In this document: positions 15,741 through 24,846 of the stretch, one piece after another | Layout: the number at the start of each line of letters is the position of its first letter | How positions within the stretch are numbered: the first letter of the stretch is position 1 | DNA from: Alphaproteobacteria bacterium UBA2966 | Lineage (GTDB): Bacteria > Pseudomonadota > Alphaproteobacteria > UBA2966 | Assembly (NCBI GenBank): GCA_002348365.1 | Contig: DEBC01000097.1 | Span: 1 to 34,789, forward strand | Reading direction: 5' to 3' | DNA: 34,789 bases | Notes under the pieces: generated by a model | Told to the model about the DNA's origin: nothing | The model's database searches: none | What the model saw: only the letters and a program-made list of their open reading frames with translations | Program-made: the position numbers and the translations under genes

Positions 15741-18700
15741 CTCCGCACAGCGCCACCGAACGGCAGATTGCAGCCTCCGATCCCAGCGCATCTGTATGGG
15801 TGTCAGCGTCGGCCGGAACGGGAAAGACCCGCGTTCTGACGGACCGCGTTCTGCGGCTCCTGTTGTCGGGATCGGCGCCCGATCAGATTCTCTGCCTCAC
15901 GTTCACACGGGCCGCTGCGGCAGAAATGGCGAATCGTCTGCACGGAGACCTTTCGAACTGGGTCGTTCTCGACGATTCCGGTCTTCGACAGGCACTCCTG
16001 GGGCTCACCGGGCGCGTTCCGACTGAAGAAGAAATGGAGCAAGCTCGCAGGTTATTTGCGAGCGTGCTGGACTCGCCGGGTGGCCTCAAGATCCAGACTA
16101 TTCATGCGTTCTGCGAGTCATTGTTGTCGAGATTTCCCCTGGAGTCGGACATCCCACCCCACTTTTCTGTCATCGACGAGGGCACGTCGACAGAGTTGCT
16201 GAGGGAAGCGCGGGACCAGGTATTGACGCGGGCGCGTGAAGATATAGCGCTCGCTACGTCTCTCCAGCACCTGACGGCGCAGGTCTCCGAAGACCGGTTC
16301 AGCGCCGTTGCGCAGGAACTCACGACCGAGCGCGCGCGTCTAGAACGACTGTTCGGCCGTTTCGATGGTTCATGGTCCGCGCTTTCGACTGTCATCGCGG
16401 AAATCCTGGGACTCGAAGCCGATGAAGATGAGACGACAATCATCGAGGCGGCGTGCGACCTAAATGAGACCGAAGCCGCAGCGTTACGCCAAGTCGCCGA
16501 TGCGATGATGCATGGTGGCAAGACCGACCAGCGGCACGGCGAGATTATCGCCAGCTGGATCGACACCAATGAATCGCGACCGGAGTTGCTCTCTGCATAT
16601 ATGTCGGCTTTCTTCACGGCAGAAGGTTCCACGCGCGCTCGCCTTATTCATAAGGATGCTCTTGAACGTGCCAACGATGACGCCGGACAGGTGCTGGCTG
16701 AGGAAGCGTCCCGGCTCGAGATAATCGGTTCCAAGATGAAGGCGGCCCAGACCGCCGCGGACACCATGGCGCTGTTGCGTCTGGGGTATGCCCTCGTGAA
16801 CACCTATGGCGGTGTCAAACACGGACGGGCGCTTCTCGATTACGACGACCTCATAACCTTCGCGCGACAGCTTTTGTCGCGACCCGGGATCGCACCTTGG
16901 ATTCTCTACAAGTTGGACGGCGGCCTGGATCATGTCCTCGTGGACGAGGCACAGGATACGAACGAGGAGCAATGGCGGGTAATTGCCGCCCTGACCGACG
17001 AGTTCTTCTCAGGCCAGGGCGCGCGGGAACGACGGCGAACCGTGTTCGCGGTCGGAGATGCCAAGCAATCCATTTACAGCTTTCAGCGTGCGGATCCGCA
17101 GCTATTTGCTGAATGGCGGTCGCATTTTGCCACGAGGGCCGGAGACGCCGGTGAAGATTGGCGCCCTCTGGAGCTGGTCCATTCCTACAGGTCCACGCCA
17201 CCCGTGCTGTCACTTGTGGACGAGGTCTTCAGGTCTTCGGAGGCAAAAACCGGTTTGGTATTCGATGGGGTCGAAGTCGACCACATTCCCCATCGAGTGG
17301 GTCAGTCCGGCTTGGTGCAACTGTGGCCCGTCGACGTACCTGACGACGCGGAGGATCCCGGCGTCTGGGAACCGCCTCTCGCCCAGCACCATGACGTAAC
17401 GCCGAGTGTCCGGCTGGCGCAACGCATTGCCAGCACCATCGGTGATTGGTTACGGCGAGGGGAAGTTCTGGAGAGCCGGGCCCGGAAGATCCAGCCGGGC
17501 GACATCATGATTCTCGTGCAACGCCGTGCAGGTTTCATCGATGAGATGGTCCGGGCGCTCAAGCAACTGGACATTCCCGTGGCCGGAACGGACCGGATGA
17601 TTCTTACCGAGCAGTTGCCGGTCATGGATCTCATTTCACTGGGTCGTTTCGCGAATTTACCGGATGACGACTTGGCACTGGCGGAGGTCTTGAAGAGCCC
17701 ACTGTTCGGATTTGACGACGATGACCTCTTCAACATTGCCTGGAATCGGAAGGCCCAAAGTCTCTGGGCCGCGTTGCTGGAGCGTCGCCACACAGCGCCG
17801 GCGTATGATGTTGCGGCGCGAACGCTCCAGGAATTGCGGGAAGCTGCAGAGCGAAGTGCGCCTTACGAATTCTTCGCCAGTGTGCTGGGACCGGCGGGAG
17901 GCCGGCGAAAGCTGGCGGCTCGGTTGGGCGCCGAAGCCAACGATCCGATCGATGAATTCCTGGCTCTTTGTCTGCAGTACGAGCGACTGCATGCACCATC
18001 CCTCGAGGGTTTCCTGCACTGGGTTGAAACAGCAGAGACAGAGATCAAGCGGGACCTCGAACTGGGTCGAAATGAGGTCCGGGTATTGACCGTCCACGGC
18101 GCCAAGGGGTTGCAGGCACCGATCGTTTTTCTGCCGGATACCTGTCGTACTGCTCGCGACTCGAACGGAATTCGCTGGATCCAGCATGGGAGTGACGAAC
18201 AATCGATCCCACTTTGGCCGGCCCGTCGCGATCGAGAGGGTGAGAAGGCACGTGAAGTGCGAAACGCCGACAGAATTGCCCAGGATCAGGAGTCCAGGCG
18301 ATTACTCTACGTGGCTCTGACCCGGGCTGAGGACCACCTTTACATCGGGGGTTTTGAAGGGGGCCGCGGCCGCGCGGCCGGATGCTGGTACGATCTGATT
18401 GCAGGGGCCATGCAGGAGATTGGGCGTCCCGCCGACGGGGATGATGGTTCGGGTGTCCTGGAGTTGCGCGGAGAGCAGATTAAGCCGCCTGACCGGTGGG
18501 CATCTTCCAATGCTCATGCGCCCATCGATGTGCCGTTGCCATCGTGGGTGCAGTGTCCCGCGCCAGCGGAGCCATCCCCCCCATCACCCCTTGTTCCCTC
18601 CAAACCCGAAGGACCGGAACCGCCAGTGCGTTCTCCCATGGGGCCGGATGACGGTGCCCGATTCCGACGTGGCCGCCTCATACACCGGCTCTTGGAACTC

Positions 18701-19150
18701 TTGCCCGAACTTGAACCTGGGGATCGGCCAGCGGCGGCAATGCAGCTTGTCTCCAATCCTCAGTGCGAGCTTAAACCGGAGGCCAGACAGGAGATCATCG
18801 ACGTGACTCTCGCTGTGCTGAATGATTCCGAATTCGCACCGCTGTTCGGGCCAAACAGCCAGGCCGAAGTCGCGATTGCCGGCGTTGAAGGCGAATTCGT
18901 GATATCGGGACAGATCGACCGCCTGCTGGTCACCGACGAATCAGTGCTGATTATTGACTACAAGTCTGATCGGCCCGCCCCGGATACTGTCGACGGTGTT
19001 CCCCGGCCCTACCTGCAGCAATTAGCCGTCTACCGGGCGACGTTGGGCAAGATTTATCCCTCACGCCCAATACGTTGCGCGCTGCTCTGGACAGACGGAC
19101 CGGACCTGATGGAGATCGATTCGGCACTGTTGTCTGCATGTGTGCCTTGA
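15737..19150 (+). CDS. addA: Double-strand break repair helicase-nuclease AddA
   Basis: 1137 residues from ATG 15737, inside the addB stop, with GGAGG at 15723-15727. UvrD-type helicase motifs run in order: Walker A SASAGTGKT (residues 23-31), FTRAAAAEM, LVDEAQDTN near 402, VGDAKQSIYSFQRADP near 438, HSYRSTPPVL, TVHGAKGLQAPIV near 785, and LLYVALTRAEDHLYI near 855. The C-terminal nuclease has GRLIHRLLE, GQIDRLLV and LIIDYKSDRP near 1073. In motif V the residue after KGL is Gln, where Glu is usual. All other key residues are present, so activity is expected. The gene ends at TGA 19148-19150, which lies within the -35 box of the trxA promoter. Confidence 0.96.
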   Translation: MTPHSATERQIAASDPSASVWVSASAGTGKTRVLTDRVLRLLLSGSAPDQILCLTFTRAAAAEMANRLHGDLSNWVVLDDSGLRQALLGLTGRVPTEEEMEQARRLFASVLDSPGGLKIQTIHAFCESLLSRFPLESDIPPHFSVIDEGTSTELLREARDQVLTRAREDIALATSLQHLTAQVSEDRFSAVAQELTTERARLERLFGRFDGSWSALSTVIAEILGLEADEDETTIIEAACDLNETEAAALRQVADAMMHGGKTDQRHGEIIASWIDTNESRPELLSAYMSAFFTAEGSTRARLIHKDALERANDDAGQVLAEEASRLEIIGSKMKAAQTAADTMALLRLGYALVNTYGGVKHGRALLDYDDLITFARQLLSRPGIAPWILYKLDGGLDHVLVDEAQDTNEEQWRVIAALTDEFFSGQGARERRRTVFAVGDAKQSIYSFQRADPQLFAEWRSHFATRAGDAGEDWRPLELVHSYRSTPPVLSLVDEVFRSSEAKTGLVFDGVEVDHIPHRVGQSGLVQLWPVDVPDDAEDPGVWEPPLAQHHDVTPSVRLAQRIASTIGDWLRRGEVLESRARKIQPGDIMILVQRRAGFIDEMVRALKQLDIPVAGTDRMILTEQLPVMDLISLGRFANLPDDDLALAEVLKSPLFGFDDDDLFNIAWNRKAQSLWAALLERRHTAPAYDVAARTLQELREAAERSAPYEFFASVLGPAGGRRKLAARLGAEANDPIDEFLALCLQYERLHAPSLEGFLHWVETAETEIKRDLELGRNEVRVLTVHGAKGLQAPIVFLPDTCRTARDSNGIRWIQHGSDEQSIPLWPARRDREGEKAREVRNADRIAQDQESRRLLYVALTRAEDHLYIGGFEGGRGRAAGCWYDLIAGAMQEIGRPADGDDGSGVLELRGEQIKPPDRWASSNAHAPIDVPLPSWVQCPAPAEPSPPSPLVPSKPEGPEPPVRSPMGPDDGARFRRGRLIHRLLELLPELEPGDRPAAAMQLVSNPQCELKPEARQEIIDVTLAVLNDSEFAPLFGPNSQAEVAIAGVEGEFVISGQIDRLLVTDESVLIIDYKSDRPAPDTVDGVPRPYLQQLAVYRATLGKIYPSRPIRCALLWTDGPDLMEIDSALLSACVP

Positions 19151-19177
19151 CGCTCGGAAGCGGCGACCGTACATAAT
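19147..19177 (+). promoter_or_regulatory. Predicted trxA promoter overlapping the addA stop
   Basis: TTGACG (19147-19152) and CATAAT (19172-19177) are spaced by 19 bases, with an A/T-rich patch after the -10. The -35 contains the addA TGA. This gives trxA a start site about 50 bases upstream of its ATG and allows expression independent of the repair operon. The spacing is a little long. Confidence 0.5.
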
Positions 19178-19235
19178 TAATCTCGAATTGCGGCGTGCCG
19201 CACCACGTGAACACCACCCATTGCCGGAGAGCACA

Positions 19236-19556
19236 ATGACCGTCAGCCACATTACCGACGATTCCTTCGAGACCGATGTCATCGGCGCCGAACAACCCGT
19301 GCTCGTGGACTATTGGGCGGAATGGTGTGGGCCGTGCCGGCAGATCGCGCCGGCGCTCGAGGAAATCGCCGCTGAAATGGGCGGACGCGTTACCGTGGCA
19401 AAGCTCAACATCGACGAGAACCCGATGACGCCCACCAAGTTCGGCGTTCGGGGAATTCCCACCTTGATGCTGTTCAAAGGCGGCGAAGTTGCCTCCACCA
19501 AGGTGGGCGCGCTGCCCAAGGGCAAGCTCGTGGAGTGGCTGGAAGAAGAGCTCTAG
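19236..19556 (+). CDS. trxA: Thioredoxin
   Basis: 106 residues from ATG 19236, with GGAGA at 19226-19230 five bases upstream. The active site WAEWCGPCRQIAP is intact, followed by KLNIDENPMTPTKFGVRGIPTLMLFKGG with the cis-proline after Ile, and the C-terminal helix LVEWLEEEL. This is a standard cytoplasmic thioredoxin that reduces protein disulfides such as those of ribonucleotide reductase and PAPS reductase. It follows addA in the same direction but has its own likely promoter. It converges on folC, with about 38 bases and two small hairpins between them. The stop is TAG at the conserved end. Confidence 0.97.
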   Translation: MTVSHITDDSFETDVIGAEQPVLVDYWAEWCGPCRQIAPALEEIAAEMGGRVTVAKLNIDENPMTPTKFGVRGIPTLMLFKGGEVASTKVGALPKGKLVEWLEEEL

Positions 19557-19582
19557 GGCATTCGGCCCTCGGGGTAAGCCCC
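19555..19582. terminator. Tandem hairpins between convergent trxA and folC
   Basis: Two adjacent GC-rich hairpins: AGGGC-attcg-GCCCT at 19555-19569 (starting within the trxA stop codon) and GGGG-taag-CCCC at 19571-19582. Neither has a clear T-tract on either strand. Position between two converging genes suggests a shared terminator, but termination may need Rho. Confidence 0.4.
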
Positions 19583-19594
19583 CTCACACGTCGG

Positions 19595-20932
19595 TCACGT
19601 GCCCCGCGCCAGAACCTGGCCGGCCAGGTAAAGCGAACCGCAGATCAAGACGCGGGCGGGTTCCGCTTGGTTCCTGCGCGCAATCGATTTGACGGCATCC
19701 TCCACGGAATTCGCGATTTGGGCATTGAGGCCGGACCGCTGCGCCGCTTCAGTCACGTCCGCTCCTGACCGGCTCGCCTGTTCTCCAGGGATTGGGACTC
19801 CATAGACCTCCTCAATCAGCTCTGCCTTGGCGAATGGCTCAAAGAAGGCCGATACGTCCTTGGTATTGAGCATTCCGGAGACGAGAAAGATCGGGCGTTG
19901 CGTTTTTTCCTCGTTTCTCCACTGGGTGAACGCGTCGGCAAGAGCTTGTCCCGCGGCCGCATTGTGTCCGCCGTCGAGCCATAATTCAGTATCGGCAGGT
20001 AGCATGTCGCGTAGAGGACCACGCTCGATACGCTGCAACCGACCGGGCCAATGCGCCGTTCGCAGACCGGCGCACAAACTATCTTCATCCACATCGAACC
20101 CCGGCATGGCTAGCAGCGCTACGGCTGCCATGGCCGCGTTGGCGAACTGATGCGGACCGGGTAGCCCCGGGCTGGGAAGCTCGACGTGGCGCGACCCCAA
20201 TGTTAGCACCATTCCGCCGTTGCGACGCACCCGGCAGCTCCATTCAACGCCGCATCTCAGCAGGGGTGCGCCGACTTCCGCCGCCCGATCTGAAATCGGC
20301 GTCATGGCCACGTCGTCCTGCGGGCCGATGACCGCCGGGACGCCTGTCCTCAGGATGCCGGCCTTTTCTCCTGCAATGCCGGCCAGATCATCGCCGAGGA
20401 ATTGCGTGTGATCGATCGAAACGGGGGTGATGACCGAGATGGCAGGGCGCTCAATCACGTTGGTGGCATCCAGACGTCCGCCCAGTCCGACTTCAAGCAG
20501 CAGGACGTCGGCTGGATGGCGCTCAAAGGCCCGCATCGCGGCCGCAGTGGTGATTTCAAAGAAGGTTATGGGTTCGGTTCCGTTGGCGGCCTCGCAGGCC
20601 TCCAGTGTTTCCTTGAGCTCCGTTTCCCCGATCGGCTGGATGCCACCGTCATTCTGGGCCAGGCGAATCCGCTCGTGAAAGTTGACCAGATGGGGGGAAA
20701 TGTATGTGTGCACGCGATAGCCGGAGGCTTGCAGGGCCGCTTCGAGAAAAGCAATGACCGATCCCTTGCCATTGGTTCCCGCGACGTGCACCACGGGTGG
20801 GAGCTGCTTTTCAGGGTGATTCAGCGCGGCAAGCAACCGCTCAATCCTGCCAAGGGAGAGGTCGATCCTCTTCGGATGGAGGGCTTCCAGCCGATCGAGG
20901 ACGGTACTACTGCTCTGAGGTTGAACCTCCAT
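19595..20932 (-). CDS. folC: Bifunctional dihydrofolate synthase/folylpolyglutamate synthase
   Basis: 445 residues from ATG 20932. Mur-ligase-type ATP loop VAGTNGKGS at residues 50-58, then YISPHLVNFHERI, LLEVGLGGRLDATN (146-158), SIDHTQFLGDDLAGIAGEKAGI, and the C-terminal domain with WLDGGHNAAAG. FolC adds glutamate to dihydropteroate and extends the polyglutamate tail of folates. Length is typical. Its start lies within the end of accD, overlapping by 26 bases, so it is likely translated from the accD message. It is the last gene of the long minus-strand block. Confidence 0.95.
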   Translation of the reverse strand: MEVQPQSSSTVLDRLEALHPKRIDLSLGRIERLLAALNHPEKQLPPVVHVAGTNGKGSVIAFLEAALQASGYRVHTYISPHLVNFHERIRLAQNDGGIQPIGETELKETLEACEAANGTEPITFFEITTAAAMRAFERHPADVLLLEVGLGGRLDATNVIERPAISVITPVSIDHTQFLGDDLAGIAGEKAGILRTGVPAVIGPQDDVAMTPISDRAAEVGAPLLRCGVEWSCRVRRNGGMVLTLGSRHVELPSPGLPGPHQFANAAMAAVALLAMPGFDVDEDSLCAGLRTAHWPGRLQRIERGPLRDMLPADTELWLDGGHNAAAGQALADAFTQWRNEEKTQRPIFLVSGMLNTKDVSAFFEPFAKAELIEEVYGVPIPGEQASRSGADVTEAAQRSGLNAQIANSVEDAVKSIARRNQAEPARVLICGSLYLAGQVLARGT

Positions 20933-21899
20933 CCCCCGGCTCCGCAGTCTGGCTTATCGGTGCGTCTGGCGGCATCGCTGCCAAGGGATCCGAGATCTCA
21001 GCCACTTCCGCCGGCGCATTGGTTGCCATAGCGGGCAGTTCGCCGGCGATCTCGACATGGGTGAGCAGCGACAGGATGTGGACCAGCGTCGAACGCATGT
21101 CCCATCGATGAACCACGAGATCCAGCATACCGTGCTCGAGCAGATATTCAGCCCGTTGGAAGCCTTCGGGCAGGCTCTCGCGAATCGTGTTTTCGATGAC
21201 CCGAGGTCCCGCGAATCCGATCAGCGCGCCGGGTTCGGCGATGGAGATGTCTCCGAGCATCGCATATGAAGCCGTAACACCGCCTGTCGTCGGGTCTGTC
21301 AGGATCGATATGTAGGGCAGACCGGCCTCGCGAACGTCTTCGACGGCGATGGTCGACCTGGGCATCTGCATGAGCGAGAGAATGCCTTCCTGCATGCGCG
21401 CGCCGCCTGCAGCGGCGACAACGATCAGGGGAGCGCGGCGGTTTACAGCTTCTTCTGCCGCCTTGATTAACGCTTCACCGACGGCCAGTCCCATGGAGCC
21501 GCCCATGAAGCCGAAATTTTGGGCGGCGATTATCGTCTCTACGCCACCCACACGGCCGACGGCAACCACCATGGCCTCCTGCTCTTCCGTCTTTGTGCGG
21601 CTCTCCTTCAATCGGTCGGCATACTTCTTCGAATCCCGAAATTTGAGAGGGTCTGACGCGACCTCGGGCACTTCTATTCGCTCGTAGACTCCGCCATCGA
21701 ATAATTGACGGAGACGTTCGCTGGGTGAAAGCCGAAAATGGTGGTCACACTGCGGGCACACGCGATGGCTGGCTTCCAAGTCGCGATGGAACACCATTTG
21801 TCCGCAGCTGGGACACTTCTCCCAGAGGTTTTCGGGAGTCTCCCGTTTGCTGACCAGCGCCCGCAGCTTGGGTCGAACGAAGTTGGTGAGCCAGTTCAC
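20907..21899 (-). CDS. accD: Acetyl-CoA carboxylase carboxyltransferase subunit beta
   Basis: 330 residues from GTG 21899, with an AGGACGG-like ribosome site upstream. The N-terminal zinc ribbon has cysteines 29, 32, 48 and 51 (CPSCG and CPQCD). The crotonase-like core includes AAQNFGFMGGSMG, VVAAAGGARMQEGILSLMQM, DPTTGGVTASYAMLGDI, and GFAGPRVIENTIRE. With AccA it transfers carboxyl from biotin to acetyl-CoA to make malonyl-CoA, the first step of fatty acid synthesis. After the conserved end (MRSTLVHILSLL) there is a tail of about 50 residues rich in Ala, Pro and acidic residues, not part of the catalytic fold. It follows trpA by five bases and overlaps folC. Confidence 0.97.
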   Translation of the reverse strand: MNWLTNFVRPKLRALVSKRETPENLWEKCPSCGQMVFHRDLEASHRVCPQCDHHFRLSPSERLRQLFDGGVYERIEVPEVASDPLKFRDSKKYADRLKESRTKTEEQEAMVVAVGRVGGVETIIAAQNFGFMGGSMGLAVGEALIKAAEEAVNRRAPLIVVAAAGGARMQEGILSLMQMPRSTIAVEDVREAGLPYISILTDPTTGGVTASYAMLGDISIAEPGALIGFAGPRVIENTIRESLPEGFQRAEYLLEHGMLDLVVHRWDMRSTLVHILSLLTHVEIAGELPAMATNAPAEVAEISDPLAAMPPDAPISQTAEPGDGGSTSEQ

Positions 21900-21904
21900 A
21901 GTTC

Positions 21905-22756
21905 TTACCGTCCTGCGCGTGCGTTGTGCACACCGTCGGCGAGTCCCTGTACCTGCGAAAGGAGTGCATCAACAAGTCCATTCTTGGCCTTGCCATCATC
22001 GTCGATGTTTTCGGCGATGGTGGTCACCAAAGCGGACCCCACCACGGCGCCGTCTGCCGCACGCCCGATCACGGCTGCCTGTTCGGGGGTCTTGATGCCG
22101 AAACCGACGGCAACGGGCAGCGCCGTGTGATGCTTGAGCCGCTCGACCGCTCCCGTCACCTGAGAAAGATCCGGAATCGCGGCCCCCGTGATGCCTGTGA
22201 TCGAGACGTAGTAGACAAATCCCGAAGTATTGCTGAGTACGCGGGGCAGGCGTTTATCATCTGTCGTGGGCGTGGCGAGGCGGATAAAGCTCAATCCAGC
22301 ATCCAGCGTCGGCAAACACAGCTCCGCATCCTCCTCTGGCGGCAGGTCGACGATGATCATTCCGTCGACCCCGGCATCCTTGGCTTCAGTCAGGAACGCC
22401 TGCGGACCAAATGAATAGATGGGATTGTAGTACCCCATCAGCACGAGTGGGGTCTCAGTGTTTTTCTTGCGGAATTGTCTCACCATATCCAGCACACGCC
22501 TGAGCGTGACACCGGCTTTGAGTGCCCGAAGTCCCGATAACTGGATGGCAGGCCCGTCTGCCATGGGGTCCGTAAAGGGAACGCCGAGTTCGATAACGTC
22601 TGCACCGGCGGCAGGTAAACCTTCGAGAATGGCGGCAGCCGTATCGAGATCCGGATCTCCCGCCATGACGTAAGTCACGAAACCCGCCCGATTCTCACTG
22701 GCGAGTTTGTTGAACCGCTGTTCGATTCGGGCGGTGCCGCTGTCCACGCCGGTCAA
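21905..22756 (-). CDS. trpA: Tryptophan synthase alpha subunit
   Basis: 283 residues if started at TTG 22756, which overlaps the trpB stop as TTGA and has GGGAG seven bases upstream; GTG 22747 is the alternative. Catalytic residues are present: Glu56 in VIELGVPF and Asp67 in DPMADGPAIQ. The phosphate-binding region is seen in AVGFGIKTPEQAAVI and DGAVVGSALV. TrpA splits indole-3-glycerol phosphate into indole and glyceraldehyde 3-phosphate and passes indole to TrpB. The tight overlap with trpB fits the 1:1 complex. Confidence 0.96.
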   Translation of the reverse strand: MTGVDSGTARIEQRFNKLASENRAGFVTYVMAGDPDLDTAAAILEGLPAAGADVIELGVPFTDPMADGPAIQLSGLRALKAGVTLRRVLDMVRQFRKKNTETPLVLMGYYNPIYSFGPQAFLTEAKDAGVDGMIIVDLPPEEDAELCLPTLDAGLSFIRLATPTTDDKRLPRVLSNTSGFVYYVSITGITGAAIPDLSQVTGAVERLKHHTALPVAVGFGIKTPEQAAVIGRAADGAVVGSALVTTIAENIDDDGKAKNGLVDALLSQVQGLADGVHNARAGR

Positions 22757-23976
22757 ATCTGCACTCCCAAGGCTTCAGCCACCGTGAAGATATCTTTATC
22801 GCCGCGGCCGCACATGTTCATGAGGACAATGTGATCAGGAGATCGTTCAGGCGCGATCTTCATCACGTGCGCGAGGGCGTGTGCCGGTTCCAATGCGGGG
22901 ATGATGCCTTCAATCTTACTGCAGAGTTGAAAGGCCTCGAGTGCTTCATCATCCGTGATCGACACATAGTTGGCTCGTCCCGAATCCTTCAGCCAGGAAT
23001 GCTCGGGTCCGATACCGGGATAGTCGAGCCCTGCCGAGATGGAATGCGCCTCGAGGATTTGCCCATCATCGTCCTGAAGCAGATAGGTCCTGTTGCCGTG
23101 CAAGACGCCGGGTCGTCCGGCAGTGAGGCTGGCCGCGTGCTCACCCGTTTCGACACCCCGGCCCGCAGCTTCGACACCGAAAATCTCGACGTTCTCGTCG
23201 TCGAGGAAGGGATGAAACAATCCCATTGCGTTGGAACCGCCACCGATACAGGCAACCAGGGAATCGGGAAGGCGGCCTTCCGCCTCGCGCATCTGCTCCC
23301 GCGCCTCGTTCCCGATGACGGATTGAAAATCCCGAACCATCTCGGGATAGGGGTGCGGGCCGGCAACGGTGCCGATGATGTAGAAGGTTGAGTCGACATT
23401 GGTCACCCAATCACGCAGGGCCTCGTTCATGGCGTCCTTGAGCGTGCATGATCCCGACGTAACCGGAACGACCTCCGCGCCCAGCAACTTCATTCGGAAG
23501 ACATTGGGTTGCTGACGTTCGATATCGACAGCGCCCATGTATACGGTACACGGTAATCCAAACCTTGCCGCGACAGTCGCTGCCGCGACGCCGTGCTGGC
23601 CGGCACCGGTTTCGGCAATGATCCGGGTCTTGCCCATGCGCCGGGCCAACAGGATCTGCCCGATACAGTTATTGATCTTGTGAGAGCCCGTATGGTTAAG
23701 CTCATCTCGTTTGAAGTAGATTTTAGCGCCGCCCAGGTGGTTCGTGAGGCGTTCAGCGAGATAAAGGGGACTCGGCCGGCCCGCATAGTGGGTGTTGAAA
23801 TGCGTCAATTCGGCCTGATACTCCGGATCGGTTTTCGCTTTGTCGTAGGCTGCCTCCAGTTCGAGGATGAGCGGCATCAGTGTTTCGGCAACAAAGCGGC
23901 CGCCATAGATACCGAAACGGCCATCTTCATCGGGGCCGGCCCTGTAGGTATTGGGTAATTCGGAAACGTTGGTCAT
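22753..23976 (-). CDS. trpB: Tryptophan synthase beta subunit
   Basis: 407 residues from ATG 23976, a typical length for TrpB1. The start of the fold, FGIYGGRFVAETLMPLI, is followed by KRDELNHTGSHKINN with the PLP-binding Lys100, the substrate loop AETGAGQHG, the PLP phosphate loop CIGGGSNAMG, and the C-terminal MCGRGDKD. It joins indole and serine to form tryptophan. trpF is 12 bases upstream and trpA overlaps downstream, so the three are one transcript. The remaining trp genes (trpE, G, D, C) are not in the window. Confidence 0.97.
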   Translation of the reverse strand: MTNVSELPNTYRAGPDEDGRFGIYGGRFVAETLMPLILELEAAYDKAKTDPEYQAELTHFNTHYAGRPSPLYLAERLTNHLGGAKIYFKRDELNHTGSHKINNCIGQILLARRMGKTRIIAETGAGQHGVAAATVAARFGLPCTVYMGAVDIERQQPNVFRMKLLGAEVVPVTSGSCTLKDAMNEALRDWVTNVDSTFYIIGTVAGPHPYPEMVRDFQSVIGNEAREQMREAEGRLPDSLVACIGGGSNAMGLFHPFLDDENVEIFGVEAAGRGVETGEHAASLTAGRPGVLHGNRTYLLQDDDGQILEAHSISAGLDYPGIGPEHSWLKDSGRANYVSITDDEALEAFQLCSKIEGIIPALEPAHALAHVMKIAPERSPDHIVLMNMCGRGDKDIFTVAEALGVQI

Positions 23977-23988
23977 GTTCTCGTTCCG

Positions 23989-24636
23989 TTAGAGTGCTTT
24001 GATCGTTTCCAGGAAAGTCTCGATCTTAGAAGGGCTCTTGAAGCCAGGCCTGTCTTCGACCCCAGACGAAACGTCCACGGCGGGGGCACCGCTGATGGAA
24101 ACAGCGTCGGCGACGTTCGCACAATTGAGACCTCCGGAGAGCATCCAGGGTTTCTTCCACGAGCAGCCTTCGAGCAAGTGCCAGTCAAATGCCAGGGCAT
24201 TGCCTCCGGGTAGTGCTCCGGTCAACTCTTTTGGTGGTTTGGCGTCGAATAACAGCCAGTCCGCTGAGCCTTCAAATTTTTCCGCCGTTGCAATGTCTGG
24301 TGCGCTCTCCACCTTGATCGCCTTCATGGTCGTGCAGCCGAACCTCTCGCGGAGCTGGCCGATTCGCTCGGGCGTTTCGCTTCCATGCAGCTGGAGCATG
24401 TCGAGATCCACAGCGTCGAGAGTCTCGGAAATCGTCTCGTCAGTCGCATCGACGAACAGGCCGACCCGCGTGATTTCCGGAGGCAATTCCTCTACCAGTC
24501 TCGCCGCGTCTGTGGGCGCAACGTAGCGGGGCGAAGGAGGGTAGAACACAATACCAATGAAATCCGCCCCGCCGGATACCGCTGCATCAACGGACTCGGG
24601 GGTATTGAGGCCACATATTTTTGCACTGACTGTCAT
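23989..24636 (-). CDS. trpF: Phosphoribosylanthranilate isomerase
   Basis: 215 residues from ATG 24636; a TTG six bases upstream is also possible. The TIM-barrel signature begins AKICGLNTPE with catalytic Cys8, and the general acid Asp131 is in WLLFDAKPP. Other marks are FIGIVFYPPSPRYV, LQLHGSE and the C-terminal phosphate-binding MLSGGLNCANV with DVSSGVE. It isomerises N-(5-phosphoribosyl)anthranilate to CdRP in tryptophan synthesis. It heads the trpFBA-accD-folC run. Confidence 0.96.
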   Translation of the reverse strand: MTVSAKICGLNTPESVDAAVSGGADFIGIVFYPPSPRYVAPTDAARLVEELPPEITRVGLFVDATDETISETLDAVDLDMLQLHGSETPERIGQLRERFGCTTMKAIKVESAPDIATAEKFEGSADWLLFDAKPPKELTGALPGGNALAFDWHLLEGCSWKKPWMLSGGLNCANVADAVSISGAPAVDVSSGVEDRPGFKSPSKIETFLETIKAL

Positions 24637-24645
24637 CGTCAATCT

Positions 24646-24846
24646 CTACGCATTACGTGCCCAAGTATAAAACCCAGTGTCCAATCGTTCGATTTCCGCG
24701 GGTGCCGCCAATTCATCCGCAGTGATCCGATCCATCATTCGCTGAAATGCGGGTCTGGAGACGACTCCGGCGCCAAATTGGCGAGCGGTTATACCACGAA
24801 TAAATTGTCCGTCATCGTGTCTGTGAAAACCAACTAACTTGCCAGT
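24646..24846 (-). other. Unassigned 66-codon open frame without a usable start, between lapA-like gene and trpF
   Basis: The minus strand is open from 24846 to a TAG at 24648-24646, overlapping the last 13 bases of the lapA-like gene in another frame. The translated end looks protein-like (ITADELAAPAEIERLDTGFY), yet the only in-frame ATGs lie at codons 37-38 and would give a 30-residue peptide with no ribosome site. The first half is richer in A/T codons than the neighbouring genes. It could be the tail of a gene lost by deletion or simply chance. I do not recognise the family. It does not resemble the end of PyrF, which sits here in some relatives. Otherwise the lapA-trpF gap holds nothing recognisable apart from the trpF leader. 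Confidence 0.25.

Noticed and set aside
24646..24846. pyrF remnant upstream of trpF
   Set aside because: The translation does not resemble the end of orotidine phosphate decarboxylase.
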